A stretch of 64,000 nucleotides of DNA from an uncultured Clostridia bacterium (GCA_947629095.1 CANRCK010000014.1:41705-105704); one strand, 5' to 3'; positions 7,720 through 16,521 are shown, counted from the stretch's first letter. Numbers and translations: made by a program. Notes: generated by a model not told the origin, from the letters alone.

Positions 7720-9252
7720 TCAGTCGAGAATCTCAAAGTAGCTGAGAAGGTGAACCTTGAGCTGGCATACGCCGTCGTATTGGTCGACAATACCCTGCGC
7801 GTTGATGGTTTTACCCACAAACCGACTCTGCAAAACAGTATTGCCGTCGTCATCCTTTAAAACCGTTGTACGGACAACTGTTGTGACCGCTCTGCCGTTG
7901 GAATCCGCCGCTACTTTGATCTTTTTACCGTTTACGTCGACTTCAACGCCGTTTTCGTCAAGCTGATAGCACGTGAGAGAGATTGCGCCGTCATTTTCGC
8001 CGCCGTTATGGGTGGTGTATGCCTCTTTGACGTAGAGATTTTCCATACGGATCGTCGTGTTCATAACGGCGTTGCCGTAATCGAGCGGGAACTTCCTGAT
8101 CTCAGATGTTTCAACGCGGTTGCCGTCGGCGTCCTCGGTTACGGTGGTTATTTCGACGGAAGCCGTAATCTTCGTTGTCATGAAGTCTACGATATTTGTC
8201 TTGGCGAAAGCGGGAGATTGATTTTTCATCTCGTTGCCGTCTTTATCTTTGACAATGTAGGTATTTTTGGGGTTGTCGGGGTCACGCGGGTCATAGCTGA
8301 GACCGCTGATCTGTGCGCCGAACTCTTCGGAGTTGGTGGCTGTGCCGCAGAGGCTTACGCGGTTGCCGATCGTGAGAATCCTTCTTAAAAATGTATCGGG
8401 ATTATATCCGTAGAACACGGCTATGCCGAAATAGAGACCTGTTTCGGGGTCATATTCCTCGAGATAGACGCTGTTACCCATCTGCGTGGTGATAACGCCC
8501 TCAACGCGGACGGTTTTTTGGGCATAATCGTCGATACAGCAACGAAGTTCCTTTAAAGAAAGCTCTATAGGAGCGCCCTCATAGAAGTTGGGGTCCTTTT
8601 CGTTGGAATAGACGATGAGCTTGTTTTCCTTTGCCTGCATGAGCGCGGGCAGGGCGTATTGCGTACCGTAGCGGTTGGTTTCGGTGTTCTGAGCGAAGCC
8701 ATAGCCGTTTTGGAGAAGTTCAACGTTGAGGTTGCGATACTCGTCCCCCTCTTTCTCCTGGTACCAAATCCAAAGGGTGTATCTCTCACCCGTGGAGTCT
8801 ACATTCCAATTTGAATCGTCCGATTCAACTATTATGGAATGAACGTCGGTGAGCTTTTGACGGGTGAAGTTGGAGGCAGTTTTGCCCCACTTCTCCACGT
8901 CACCTGTCGATTCGGGCGTGTTGACGGCAAGATATCTTGCCTTGATATAGCCAAACGTCTTTTCAAAGGTATCCTTGTTGGCGTTGTAATTGGTCAGTGT
9001 GGAATTTGTTACGGGATCAAAGTGGGTAGTATCACCGTCGATGAACTGACGGACGGTGACTTCCTGCTTTACCGTTTCGCTGTTTAAATCAAGGTGAAGC
9101 TGGGAGACATAGTCAACAAGGTTTGCCCCACCCTGCTCGCCGCCTTGCTCGGTGCCGCTCTCGTTGGAGCCGCCGGCACACCCTGCCAAAACGGGAATTA
9201 CAAAGAGCGCCGCCAAAAGGAGTGAAACTAAAAATTTTGCGTATTTTTTCAT
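7720..9252 (-). CDS. Surface lipoprotein with staphylococcal nuclease (SNase) domain and two OB-like domains
   Basis: 510 aa. Lipobox LAGC with Cys25 and a Gly/Gln-rich tether. SNase domain at about 65-185: DGDT at 72-75, then R106, N111-T-P-E114 and R157, aligning by eye with Arg35, Asp40, Glu43 and Arg87 of staphylococcal nuclease. The calcium-binding Asp40 equivalent is Asn here; the catalytic Arg, Glu and Arg are kept. Residues about 230-330 and 350-505 look like OB-fold nucleic-acid-binding modules, giving a design close to Bacillus YhcR without its 5'-nucleotidase part. Expected role: calcium-dependent cleavage of extracellular DNA or RNA at the membrane surface. Encoded between the ABC binding protein and the large lipoprotein; AGGGG site before the ATG. 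Confidence 0.86.
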   Translation of the reverse strand: MKKYAKFLVSLLLAALFVIPVLAGCAGGSNESGTEQGGEQGGANLVDYVSQLHLDLNSETVKQEVTVRQFIDGDTTHFDPVTNSTLTNYNANKDTFEKTFGYIKARYLAVNTPESTGDVEKWGKTASNFTRQKLTDVHSIIVESDDSNWNVDSTGERYTLWIWYQEKEGDEYRNLNVELLQNGYGFAQNTETNRYGTQYALPALMQAKENKLIVYSNEKDPNFYEGAPIELSLKELRCCIDDYAQKTVRVEGVITTQMGNSVYLEEYDPETGLYFGIAVFYGYNPDTFLRRILTIGNRVSLCGTATNSEEFGAQISGLSYDPRDPDNPKNTYIVKDKDGNEMKNQSPAFAKTNIVDFMTTKITASVEITTVTEDADGNRVETSEIRKFPLDYGNAVMNTTIRMENLYVKEAYTTHNGGENDGAISLTCYQLDENGVEVDVNGKKIKVAADSNGRAVTTVVRTTVLKDDDGNTVLQSRFVGKTINAQGIVDQYDGVCQLKVHLLSYFEILD

Positions 9253-9279
9253 AAAACCGAACCCCTGATTTAGCGTTTG

Positions 9280-10812
9280 TCAGTTCTGCATGCACTCTTC
9301 AAGCGTCTGCGCAAAGATCTTCTCCAATTGATCGGGTGTGGAGAACACAGCCTGCAACAGTGTACCGACATTTTTTCGTGCCTCGGCGGAGCCGACAAAT
9401 GCGGGAGACGTGAAGTAAGCATTCTCCTGCTCCATGCAGACCTTTGCGGAAAGCGCCGTGATATTGCCTACCTCATCTGCCGCTTCGTAATTTGCCTTAA
9501 ATACCGGGTCCTCTAACATTGTTTCAAGATTGAGAACGGGAACGTAACCGGAAACTCTGGAGAAGTCTGCCTGGAAACCGACGTTCGTGATAAGATATTT
9601 GACGAAAAGCCAGCTTGCAAGAACTTCCTGAGGGTCACTATTCTTGAAGATGCAGACAGAAGGTCCCTGCGAGATGACCTTGGGTTTATAGTTGGCATCG
9701 TAATCTTCTTGCGCAGAATCCTCAGCTTTGTAGTGCTTCAACTGAGGAATGGGAGCAATACCTACGGTGAATTCATACTCGCCCTGCACCTGATCCGATT
9801 GCTGATAGGAAGCGCCTGCCGTGGAGCCTATGCACATATAGGACGTCTGCGCAGTGAAACGGTCGGATGTGTAGGTGTTATTGTTGAGCATCTGCGTGGT
9901 AACGTAACCGGCTTGATACCAATCCGCAAATTCTTTGACGAATCCACGGTTGGTTTCATTATCGAAAAGGTAGTGATTGCCCGTCGCCGAAGTGTAGCCG
10001 GACCCGTACTGTTCACACATGGTGATGAACCAGTTTGCCTCGGAGTCGTAGCCGAGCGGAATGCAATCCGGATCGATATCCGTTTTGATCTTGCGGCAGA
10101 CTTCTTCCATCTCTTTCCATGTTTTGGGAACCTCGAGACCATTGGTATCGAAGAAAGTCTTGTTGTAGAAGAGCACTTCGGTCGACTTGGAGAAAGGCAT
10201 GGTATACATTTTGCCGTCGGCAAATTCTTTGCCCTCGTTATAGTAACCGGGGATAAACTTGTCGACCTGCTCCTGCGTAAGCCCAAGCTTTTCGGTAGTT
10301 CCGTCTTGACGAGTTACTGTCATATCGGCATAGGCGCCGCCGGGTAGGAAGTCGTCAAGCGTAAGCACCGCGCCCGAAGTATTGTATCCCGCAACGTGGT
10401 CGGAATAGCAATAAGCAATGTTGGGCTGCGTGTCTGCAATGATCTGGTTGGAGATCATAGTGTAGAGTTCGTCGTATTTGCTCGAATCTCTGACAGCGTC
10501 CACATTGTCGACGGTAATGTTGGGGTAGATAGCTTGAAATTTATCTACATAGGTTCTGAGGACTCCCCTCAGAGTCTGACCCATGGTGTGGGAGAAGCTG
10601 ATAGTGACGGGCTTTGACGTATCGAAACCGCCCTCGGGCATCACAAATTCGGACGCACCCGAATTGCCGCCGCCCTGAAGTCCGCCGAGACCACCGCCGC
10701 TTCCTCCGTTGCCAGCGCCTCCGTTGCCACCATTGTTGCACGCGGTCAAGGACAATGCCATTATGCAGGCAAAAGCGCCCGCCATAATTACTGTGCCGAT
10801 TTTTTTCTTCAT
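9280..10812 (-). CDS. ABC importer substrate-binding lipoprotein (family 1, MalE/UgpB-like)
   Basis: 510 aa. Lipobox LTAC with Cys25, then a long Gly/Asn linker. The mature part has the family-1 solute-binding fold: PVTISFSHTMG at the start, NITVDNV, FYNKTFFDTNGLEVPKTWKEM, and a C-terminal helical region. Length is somewhat above the usual 420-450 aa because of the linker. It lies directly after the two MalFG-type permeases. Families of this type usually bind oligosaccharides or glycerol-phosphate esters. Here the downstream SNase gene and the upstream nucleoside catabolic genes make nucleosides, nucleotides or other DNA fragments candidate ligands; this is inference. Confidence 0.9.
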   Translation of the reverse strand: MKKKIGTVIMAGAFACIMALSLTACNNGGNGGAGNGGSGGGLGGLQGGGNSGASEFVMPEGGFDTSKPVTISFSHTMGQTLRGVLRTYVDKFQAIYPNITVDNVDAVRDSSKYDELYTMISNQIIADTQPNIAYCYSDHVAGYNTSGAVLTLDDFLPGGAYADMTVTRQDGTTEKLGLTQEQVDKFIPGYYNEGKEFADGKMYTMPFSKSTEVLFYNKTFFDTNGLEVPKTWKEMEEVCRKIKTDIDPDCIPLGYDSEANWFITMCEQYGSGYTSATGNHYLFDNETNRGFVKEFADWYQAGYVTTQMLNNNTYTSDRFTAQTSYMCIGSTAGASYQQSDQVQGEYEFTVGIAPIPQLKHYKAEDSAQEDYDANYKPKVISQGPSVCIFKNSDPQEVLASWLFVKYLITNVGFQADFSRVSGYVPVLNLETMLEDPVFKANYEAADEVGNITALSAKVCMEQENAYFTSPAFVGSAEARKNVGTLLQAVFSTPDQLEKIFAQTLEECMQN

Positions 10813-10841
10813 GTTTATCTCCTTCTATTTGATTTTTTTGA

Positions 10842-11912
10842 TTAGCCTTTGATGCCGCTTCTCGATACTCCGCGCATTATGTACTTGCGGAAGAATATGA
10901 ACAAAATGAGGAGCGGGACGGTGACAATGACGATAGCAGCCATCTGCGCGGGCATGTTGGTCTTCTGCAAAATATCGTCGTAGAATGCTTCGCCGCGTAG
11001 ACCGACCGTAATGAGCCTGTGCGCCACGTCGTTTGCAACGAGCTTGGGCCACATATAGGCGTTCCACGCACCCATCATCTTAAGAAGCGTGATGGAGATG
11101 AGCGTGGGCGCGGAAAGCGGGATCATCACTTTCCACAAATATTTAAGATCGCTTGTCCCATCTACCTTGGCGGCGAGATACAGCTCGTTGGGAATCTGCA
11201 TAAAGTTTTGCCGCAAGAGATAGATATAAAACACGCTGACGAGAGACGTAATGATTAAGACTGTATATGTATTGAGCAGGTTCCAATTGGCGACCGTAAC
11301 ATAATTCGTGACTGTGAACAGTTCGCCGGGAATCATCATCGTTGCAAGAAGCAGTGCAAACACGAGGTTCTTACCCTTGAAATTGAGCCTTGCAAAGGCA
11401 TACGCTGAGAGAATGGTGATTATGAGAGAGAGAATCGTGGAGACAACACCGACGAGAACTGTGTTGAGGAACAGTCTGCCGAGGTTGAGACCTACGCTTT
11501 GGAACAGCTCTCTTCCAAACTCCGCTTTAAACTCCGCGCCCGTCAGTCCGCATTCGGAACAGACGGTTGGCGCGATTGGATTGTAGAAGATGTGCCCGCA
11601 GTTATTGCATGTGAAAGATCTGAACGCATAGGAATAGTTGGACCACTGCAATTCTGTGGGCCAGAATGTGGGAACAGTGGCTTCATACTCCGTCACCGTC
11701 TTTAATGACGAGATGAGCATCCAATAGAAAGGAAAGAGGACAATGACCGCCATAATGGTGAGGAAAGCGTAGAGCGCAATCTGCACCAGGATCTTCCATA
11801 TCTTCTGTTTTTTGGAAATATTGTGAATGTCGATTTCTCCGCTCGGAGTTTGGGGAGCATTTGCTTCGTCTTTAACGGCGGCAACTTCAGATTTATTCAA
11901 TTCTTCCGTCAT
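10842..11912 (-). CDS. ABC importer permease (MalG-like) with a CxxC-CxxC insertion in the first outer loop
   Basis: 356 aa, long for MalG-type permeases (about 280). TM1 lies at about 41-66 and the core permease follows, with the EAA motif (AAKVDGTSDLKYLWKVMIPL) that docks on the ATPase. Between TM1 and TM2 is an insertion holding C102-x2-C105-G-H and C118-x2-C121, the pattern of a zinc ribbon or rubredoxin knuckle. By topology this loop is outside the membrane, facing the binding lipoprotein. Its role could be metal-stabilised docking or substrate gating. The N-terminus has a roughly 35-residue cytoplasmic tail. The ATG at 11912 lies 12 nt after the preceding permease gene. Confidence 0.9.
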   Translation of the reverse strand: MTEELNKSEVAAVKDEANAPQTPSGEIDIHNISKKQKIWKILVQIALYAFLTIMAVIVLFPFYWMLISSLKTVTEYEATVPTFWPTELQWSNYSYAFRSFTCNNCGHIFYNPIAPTVCSECGLTGAEFKAEFGRELFQSVGLNLGRLFLNTVLVGVVSTILSLIITILSAYAFARLNFKGKNLVFALLLATMMIPGELFTVTNYVTVANWNLLNTYTVLIITSLVSVFYIYLLRQNFMQIPNELYLAAKVDGTSDLKYLWKVMIPLSAPTLISITLLKMMGAWNAYMWPKLVANDVAHRLITVGLRGEAFYDDILQKTNMPAQMAAIVIVTVPLLILFIFFRKYIMRGVSRSGIKG

Positions 11913-11924
11913 AGCTTACCTCCG

Positions 11925-13418
11925 TTAGTAATGTACTTTCTTTTTGCTTACATACAAGTTGATCATAGTGACAACGAATATGATTGCAAAAAGAATGAGC
12001 GCAGCGGCGCTTGCACGCCCTTGGTTGTTGGCAATTCTGTCGTAAATGTATCCGACCATGGTATTGAGCGGCTTTCCGAAAGATCCCGGAGGTCCCATCA
12101 GGTCGCCTGTACCGAAGATACCGACAACGCTGTTATATTCTTTGAATCCGCCGATGAATCCCGTGATAACGACGTAGGCGATCATCGGGGAAAGGAGCGG
12201 CACGGTTATGCGCCAGAATATGCGCCAGCGTGACGCGCCGTCAACCTTTGCCGCATCATAATATTGCTTATTGACGCCCTGAAGCCCGCCGAGAAGAACC
12301 AAAATTTTGAACGGCAATGCATTCCAAATAATATAGATACATAGCACGAACATATTGGCGAATTTCGACGAGGATTCGTTAACCCAGTTCACCTTCGTCC
12401 CGCCGAACGCTTCGATGATGGTATTGATGACACCGACAGAGGTCGGTTCCGTTGTCGGACTGTAGCCGATCATCTGGAACATTGCCATAAAGACCATGCC
12501 GATGGCAATGGTGTTGGTAACATAAGGAAGGAAAAAGATAGTCTGAAAGACACGCCTGAGCGGCTTAATGGAGTTGAGCGCTACGGCGATGATGAGCGCA
12601 AGCATGGTAGAAATGGGCACCGTGATGACCGTCAACAGGACGGTGTTGAGAAGGCAATTCCAAAATCCGCTGTATTGAACAACGTTCTTGAAATTATTGA
12701 AATTCACGGCAAAGGGATCAGCGTTGGGATTTTTTGCAGCCAAGACGCTGTAATCCTCAAGCATCGAGATCCTGAAAGTATTAATGATGGGCCAAACGGT
12801 AAAGATGCCAAGAAGAACGAGTGCGGGAAGAAGATAAACCCAACCTTTCCATTTTCCCCACGTCGTTTTCCAGAGTGCCCTTTGATTGTTGTCTGCAATC
12901 CATACGGTGTGAACGACCGTCTCCCCCACCGCGACGAGCAGGAAAAGGACGCCGAACACAACGGCAAGGATGGAGAACGCGCCGGGCTGATAGGCAACGC
13001 CCTGCGTTGCGCTCATCGAGCCAAGCCAAATTATCTGCCCTGCTCCCGTTGCAATCGCCGAGAAAGAGGTTGCGATCGCAGCGATATCAAAGGCGAGGGA
13101 ATTGCGGTGTTTCTTCAACACTACTCCCAAAACGCCCGCGATGACAGAGACGGAAGCAATTACTATCATAACTATGACGGGCGTCTTAAGACCCTCCATC
13201 CAATCTCCAACGATCGCTCCATATCCTGTGAGCGTGTCGCCACCGACCTTGACCACGTTCCCAATGGGAGCGAGGAAAAGCACGACGGCTAAAAGACACA
13301 AAGCGGCAGTCGGGATCCATGCGATGAGGGCGGCATGCTCACGGAAGAAATTCGTCAGCCGACCCTTTTTCTTTGCGGAATCGTCCTGCACGACGACTTC
13401 ATTCGTTTCTTCTGTCAT
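11925..13418 (-). CDS. ABC importer permease (MalF-like) with extra N-terminal membrane segments
   Basis: 497 aa. The C-terminal 300 residues are a standard MalF/UgpA-type permease beginning at KWKGWVYLLPAL and carrying the EAA motif YDAAKVDGASRWRIFWRITVPL. Before this are about 185 residues with four more hydrophobic segments, more than the short N-terminus of most family members. Works with the MalG-like partner to form the channel. The start overlaps the ATPase stop (ATGA), so expression is coupled. Substrate unknown; see the binding protein. Confidence 0.92.
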   Translation of the reverse strand: MTEETNEVVVQDDSAKKKGRLTNFFREHAALIAWIPTAALCLLAVVLFLAPIGNVVKVGGDTLTGYGAIVGDWMEGLKTPVIVMIVIASVSVIAGVLGVVLKKHRNSLAFDIAAIATSFSAIATGAGQIIWLGSMSATQGVAYQPGAFSILAVVFGVLFLLVAVGETVVHTVWIADNNQRALWKTTWGKWKGWVYLLPALVLLGIFTVWPIINTFRISMLEDYSVLAAKNPNADPFAVNFNNFKNVVQYSGFWNCLLNTVLLTVITVPISTMLALIIAVALNSIKPLRRVFQTIFFLPYVTNTIAIGMVFMAMFQMIGYSPTTEPTSVGVINTIIEAFGGTKVNWVNESSSKFANMFVLCIYIIWNALPFKILVLLGGLQGVNKQYYDAAKVDGASRWRIFWRITVPLLSPMIAYVVITGFIGGFKEYNSVVGIFGTGDLMGPPGSFGKPLNTMVGYIYDRIANNQGRASAAALILFAIIFVVTMINLYVSKKKVHY

Positions 13419-14764
13419 TCGTTCACCTCGCTATCCGTATTGTCTGTTTCGAGAGATGACGTCTCGGGCGTTTCTACGGCTTCGGGAACGCTCTTCTTTT
13501 TGAAAAGACCCTTGACCTTAGCAAAAACGCTCTTCTTGGTTTCGTAGGGTTTGTCCTCTTCCACCTTATCGTCGGCTTCTCTGGGCAGAGGACCTTCGTG
13601 AGGGGTAATAACTTGTCCCTCCGCCGCCATCTCGGCTACAATCGTTTCGTGCAAAGCAATCTGGTCGCCGAAATAAACGCGGTCCTCCGTATCTTTGTTG
13701 AAAATATATACTTTTGCGGGTTTTAAATTGAATTTCACTGTTTCACCCGCAGTGTTGGCTATTTGGTCGGCAGAAATTATGGAGCGGACAACCGGATTCA
13801 ACGAATTTGCATTGGTGGATACCACCGAAACGTCTCTGCCCATAACGTCAATGCCGGAAACGGAGCAGGTAAATTTGCCCTCTTTTTCGAGAATAAAGCC
13901 TTCGGGGCGTATTCCCACGTATACCTCCTGGTCTTCAACTCCCGCAACGTCGAGTACGGCTTCGTCGCCGATATATAACTTTCCGTTTTCCACCTTGCCG
14001 GAGAAAACGTTTATGGGAGGTGTGCCGAGGAACTTGGCTACAAAAAGATTTGCGGGATCGTCGTATACGCGCTGGGGCTTGCCGGTCTGCATAATTACGC
14101 CGAGTTTCATTACGACGATATAATCGGAAATAGACATTGCCTCTTCCTGGTCATGCGTAACGAAAATGGTTGTAATTTGCGTATCCCTTTGAATCCTACG
14201 TATCTCTTCACGGGTCTGCAAGCGCAAACGTGCGTCCAAATTAGAAAGAGGCTCGTCCAAAAGAAGAACGCGCGGCATTTTTACAAGCGCACGGGCGATT
14301 GCAACACGCTGCTGCTGACCGCCCGAAAGCTCGGAGGGCTTGCGGTTCATAAACTCTTCTATCTTGACGAGCTTTGCCGCTTCGTTTGCGCGTGTTAACA
14401 TCTCTTCTTTGGAAAGCCTGTTTTCACCCTTTAAATTTTGCAAAGGAAATAAAATATTCTGTTGTACCGTCATGTGTGGATAGAGGGCATAGTTTTGGAA
14501 AACCAAACCGATACCTCTGTTCTCGGGGGCAAGGGACGTTACGTCGTCCTCGCCGAAGAAAATTCTACCGCTCGTGGGAGCCTGCAAGCCGCTTATCATA
14601 AACAGCGTGGTGCTCTTGCCGCAGCCGGAAGGGCCCAAAAGTCCTATCAGCTTGCCGTCGGGAATTTCAAGATTGAAATCATTTACCGCAACAACTTCCG
14701 CGTTCGGCTCTTTTTTATTGCGGCTGGGGAAAATTTTTGTGAGATGCTGGAGTACAACTTTCAT
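13415..14764 (-). CDS. ABC importer ATPase (MalK/UgpC/MsmX-like) with acidic C-terminal tail
   Basis: 449 aa. Powers the importer encoded just downstream. Walker A GPSGCGKST at 44-52, Q-loop in VFQNYALYPHM, signature LSGGQQQR, Walker B RVLLLDEPLSNLDAR and the H-loop VTHDQEEA are all intact. A TOBE-like regulatory domain follows (about 235-365). The last 80 residues are a charged, Lys/Glu-rich tail not usual in MsmX or UgpC. It heads the operon ATPase-MalF-MalG-binding protein-SNase-large lipoprotein. Many Firmicutes use one shared ATPase for several sugar importers; here the ATPase is dedicated by position. Confidence 0.93.
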   Translation of the reverse strand: MKVVLQHLTKIFPSRNKKEPNAEVVAVNDFNLEIPDGKLIGLLGPSGCGKSTTLFMISGLQAPTSGRIFFGEDDVTSLAPENRGIGLVFQNYALYPHMTVQQNILFPLQNLKGENRLSKEEMLTRANEAAKLVKIEEFMNRKPSELSGGQQQRVAIARALVKMPRVLLLDEPLSNLDARLRLQTREEIRRIQRDTQITTIFVTHDQEEAMSISDYIVVMKLGVIMQTGKPQRVYDDPANLFVAKFLGTPPINVFSGKVENGKLYIGDEAVLDVAGVEDQEVYVGIRPEGFILEKEGKFTCSVSGIDVMGRDVSVVSTNANSLNPVVRSIISADQIANTAGETVKFNLKPAKVYIFNKDTEDRVYFGDQIALHETIVAEMAAEGQVITPHEGPLPREADDKVEEDKPYETKKSVFAKVKGLFKKKSVPEAVETPETSSLETDNTDSEVNE

Positions 14765-14792
14765 AGATAGTCCTTTTCTGCTGTGATTTATA

Positions 14793-14859
14793 ATTATATG
14801 CTAACCGGCTAAGTTTTGATTTGTTGCAAAGGCAACAAGTCCCCGCGGGGACTTAGCCG
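14793..14859 (-). promoter_or_regulatory. Structured leader or operator before the ABC importer operon
   Basis: Read on the minus strand: an outer 9-bp stem CGGCTAAGT/ACTTAGCCG encloses a perfect palindrome centred on CCCCGCGGGG and a hairpin TTGTTGC/GCAACAA, a three-way-junction arrangement. The outer stem and the full 18-bp palindrome share bases, so they are mutually exclusive folds. A TATAAT box (14798-14793) follows directly, about 30 nt before the ATPase ATG; no good -35 is seen at 17 bp. It could be an operator overlapping a promoter, or a switchable RNA leader. There is no T-run, so it is not a plain terminator. Confidence 0.55.
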
Positions 14860-14892
14860 TTATTTGCTTAATTTTTATCGCAAAACGTTAGA

Positions 14893-15747
14893 TTATTGGT
14901 CCTGTGTATTCTTTACAATCTCTTTTTGTAAAAGCGCTTTCTTTTCTGCCAGCTCCTCCGCTGACTCAAAAATCATCTGAAGTTTAATGTCTATGGCTAC
15001 AGTGCCGGATAAAATATCATGGATCGGCGTTTTATTTCTCGTAGCAAAGAACAAAACGACATTTAACAGCGTAATTGCCGCAAACAATATGATTGCAAGC
15101 ACCCCCATTCCGCCGAAGAAAAATAAAAATACAAGCAAGGTAGGGAACATTGTCTCTATTGCAAATTTACCCACTATCGTCCTTGCAAATAAGGCAAGAT
15201 TGGATATTTTGACGCAGTCCAAACGGACCAAACCTACTCCGAATATTTTTTTACCTATGGTTTGTCCGTTTTTAAAAATGAGAGGCAAAAGAAATTCCAA
15301 AATAAGATAGGCAAGTAACAGCCCTACCGACACCATCATAAACAGCAGTGTATAAACGTATTGATACTGCGCGTTGACCTTTTCAACGGACGGCAGATTC
15401 TGATATTTTTCGTATGCCACCGCAATGGCGGCGTCTTTCCCTTCGGACGCAACAAGCTCCTCTATTAAGTTGTTGAGCGTGGTAGGTTGACCGTCTTTTG
15501 TTATCGTATACGTAGCGCCGTCCGATTCATAGACGTAACCGTAATAATTTGCCACATCCTCCACGTAAGTTATGCGGAAATCTTCCCACTCGTCAAAATA
15601 TTGTGTTGCAAGCTGCTCTTCGCCGCGGTAATTGCAAATGAGGGATATTACAAACATAAATCCCGTTGTTAAAACGGCGAGTAAAATGGCGTCAAGAAGT
15701 AATGCCGATGCTCTCTTCACGATTCCGATTTTTCTCAATTCAAACAT
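14893..15747 (-). CDS. RDD-family membrane protein
   Basis: 284 aa. The N-terminal KRASALLLDAIL stretch in the first membrane helix and the GQTIGKKIFGVGLVR stretch later match the RDD family (Arg-Asp-Asp membrane proteins of mostly unknown function, some linked to transport). A loop of about 95 residues lies between the first and second hydrophobic segments; three or more further helices follow and the C-terminus is charged. It has its own promoter and sits between the salvage genes and the ABC importer genes. A role in transport is only a contextual guess. Confidence 0.8.
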   Translation of the reverse strand: MFELRKIGIVKRASALLLDAILLAVLTTGFMFVISLICNYRGEEQLATQYFDEWEDFRITYVEDVANYYGYVYESDGATYTITKDGQPTTLNNLIEELVASEGKDAAIAVAYEKYQNLPSVEKVNAQYQYVYTLLFMMVSVGLLLAYLILEFLLPLIFKNGQTIGKKIFGVGLVRLDCVKISNLALFARTIVGKFAIETMFPTLLVFLFFFGGMGVLAIILFAAITLLNVVLFFATRNKTPIHDILSGTVAIDIKLQMIFESAEELAEKKALLQKEIVKNTQDQ

Positions 15748-15796
15748 CCGACATTCTCCAAGTCACAAAATGCAACGCAAAAACTTTCTTTTCAAC

Positions 15797-15825
15797 ATTA
15801 TATCACAAGCGACACCCGAAAACAA
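15797..15825 (-). promoter_or_regulatory. Promoter of the RDD gene
   Basis: Minus strand TTGTTT (15825-15820), 17-bp spacer, TATAAT (15802-15797), 50 nt before the ATG; GGAG lies near the start codon. Confidence 0.65.
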
Positions 15826-15887
15826 CAATTTAAAGCAAAATTTATTTAGGAAAAGTATAATATTTTTTTATCCGCCGGAAAGACCCT

Positions 15888-16520
15888 TTAAAGCGTGAAT
15901 TCGTATAGGATTTCGACATTGTTGCCGCTTTGCGCTCTATAGGTTATTGACATATTAATAAATGAATCTATAAAGCCGGCAGAAACCTTCATATCGGTGC
16001 AGTATAACTCTGATCCCATAAATGCTCTCGGGTTTTTTACGTCGGCTGTAAAATACATATCCCCAAGGTCGATATTATCAAAGTACTGACTTTTGAAATT
16101 AAGTCCGCCGGCAATTTGTATGGGAACCCAAACGTCATCGTCGGGCTTTGTAATAACCAAGCCGTCTTTAATCATAGCTTCGCCTTCAAGCATTTCGTGC
16201 GTGGCAAGACTTTCGTCCGCCAAAATCCCGTCTATTTGCGCGAACCGCTCCACCAAGTAGTGCACATTGGCAACATCGCCGCTATACGTTATTTCGTAAA
16301 CACTTGTTAAGGAAACTTCCTCATTGGAGTCGGATAACGGCAAATCTTCAAAAAATATATCTTTAACCGTAAGCACGATTTTTGAATAATCCAAATCCAA
16401 CATATCGTTCAGATGGTCGAGATTAGGTCCCGCGCATGCGGTAAATGTGAACAGCGCGGCGCAGAATGCGGAGAGCGCTAATATCAACTTTTTCATATGT
16501 ATCAGGTTAACCTTGTTCAT
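15888..16520 (-). CDS. Small lipoprotein of unknown function
   Basis: 210 aa. Signal peptide with lipobox FTAC (Cys29 counting from the first ATG). No family recognised; the mature part is about 180 residues with a beta-rich look, and the sequence YEITYSGDVANVHYLVERF may form a repeat-like strand pair with the C-terminal YEF. The ATG at 16520 lies one base after the endonuclease stop (TGA-A-ATG), which fits translational coupling; the ATG eight codons later would also give a complete signal peptide. Probably the last gene of the deoC-led operon and an outer-face partner of the nuclease. Confidence 0.75.
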   Translation of the reverse strand: MNKVNLIHMKKLILALSAFCAALFTFTACAGPNLDHLNDMLDLDYSKIVLTVKDIFFEDLPLSDSNEEVSLTSVYEITYSGDVANVHYLVERFAQIDGILADESLATHEMLEGEAMIKDGLVITKPDDDVWVPIQIAGGLNFKSQYFDNIDLGDMYFTADVKNPRAFMGSELYCTDMKVSAGFIDSFINMSITYRAQSGNNVEILYEFTL

Positions 16521-16521
16521 T

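Noticed and set aside
9709-10347. 212-aa plus-strand ORF
   Set aside because: Lies wholly inside the binding-lipoprotein gene on the other strand; no ribosome binding site or recognisable family. Shadow.
12675-13292. 205-aa plus-strand ORF
   Set aside because: Antisense to the MalF-like permease; highly charged composition typical of the reverse of membrane-protein codons. Shadow.
4865-14764. Reading the ABC operon as an ordinary sugar-uptake locus
   Set aside because: No glycosidase or sugar-kinase gene is adjacent, whereas nuclease and nucleoside genes are. The sugar alternative is kept open because the transporter class is usually sugar-specific.
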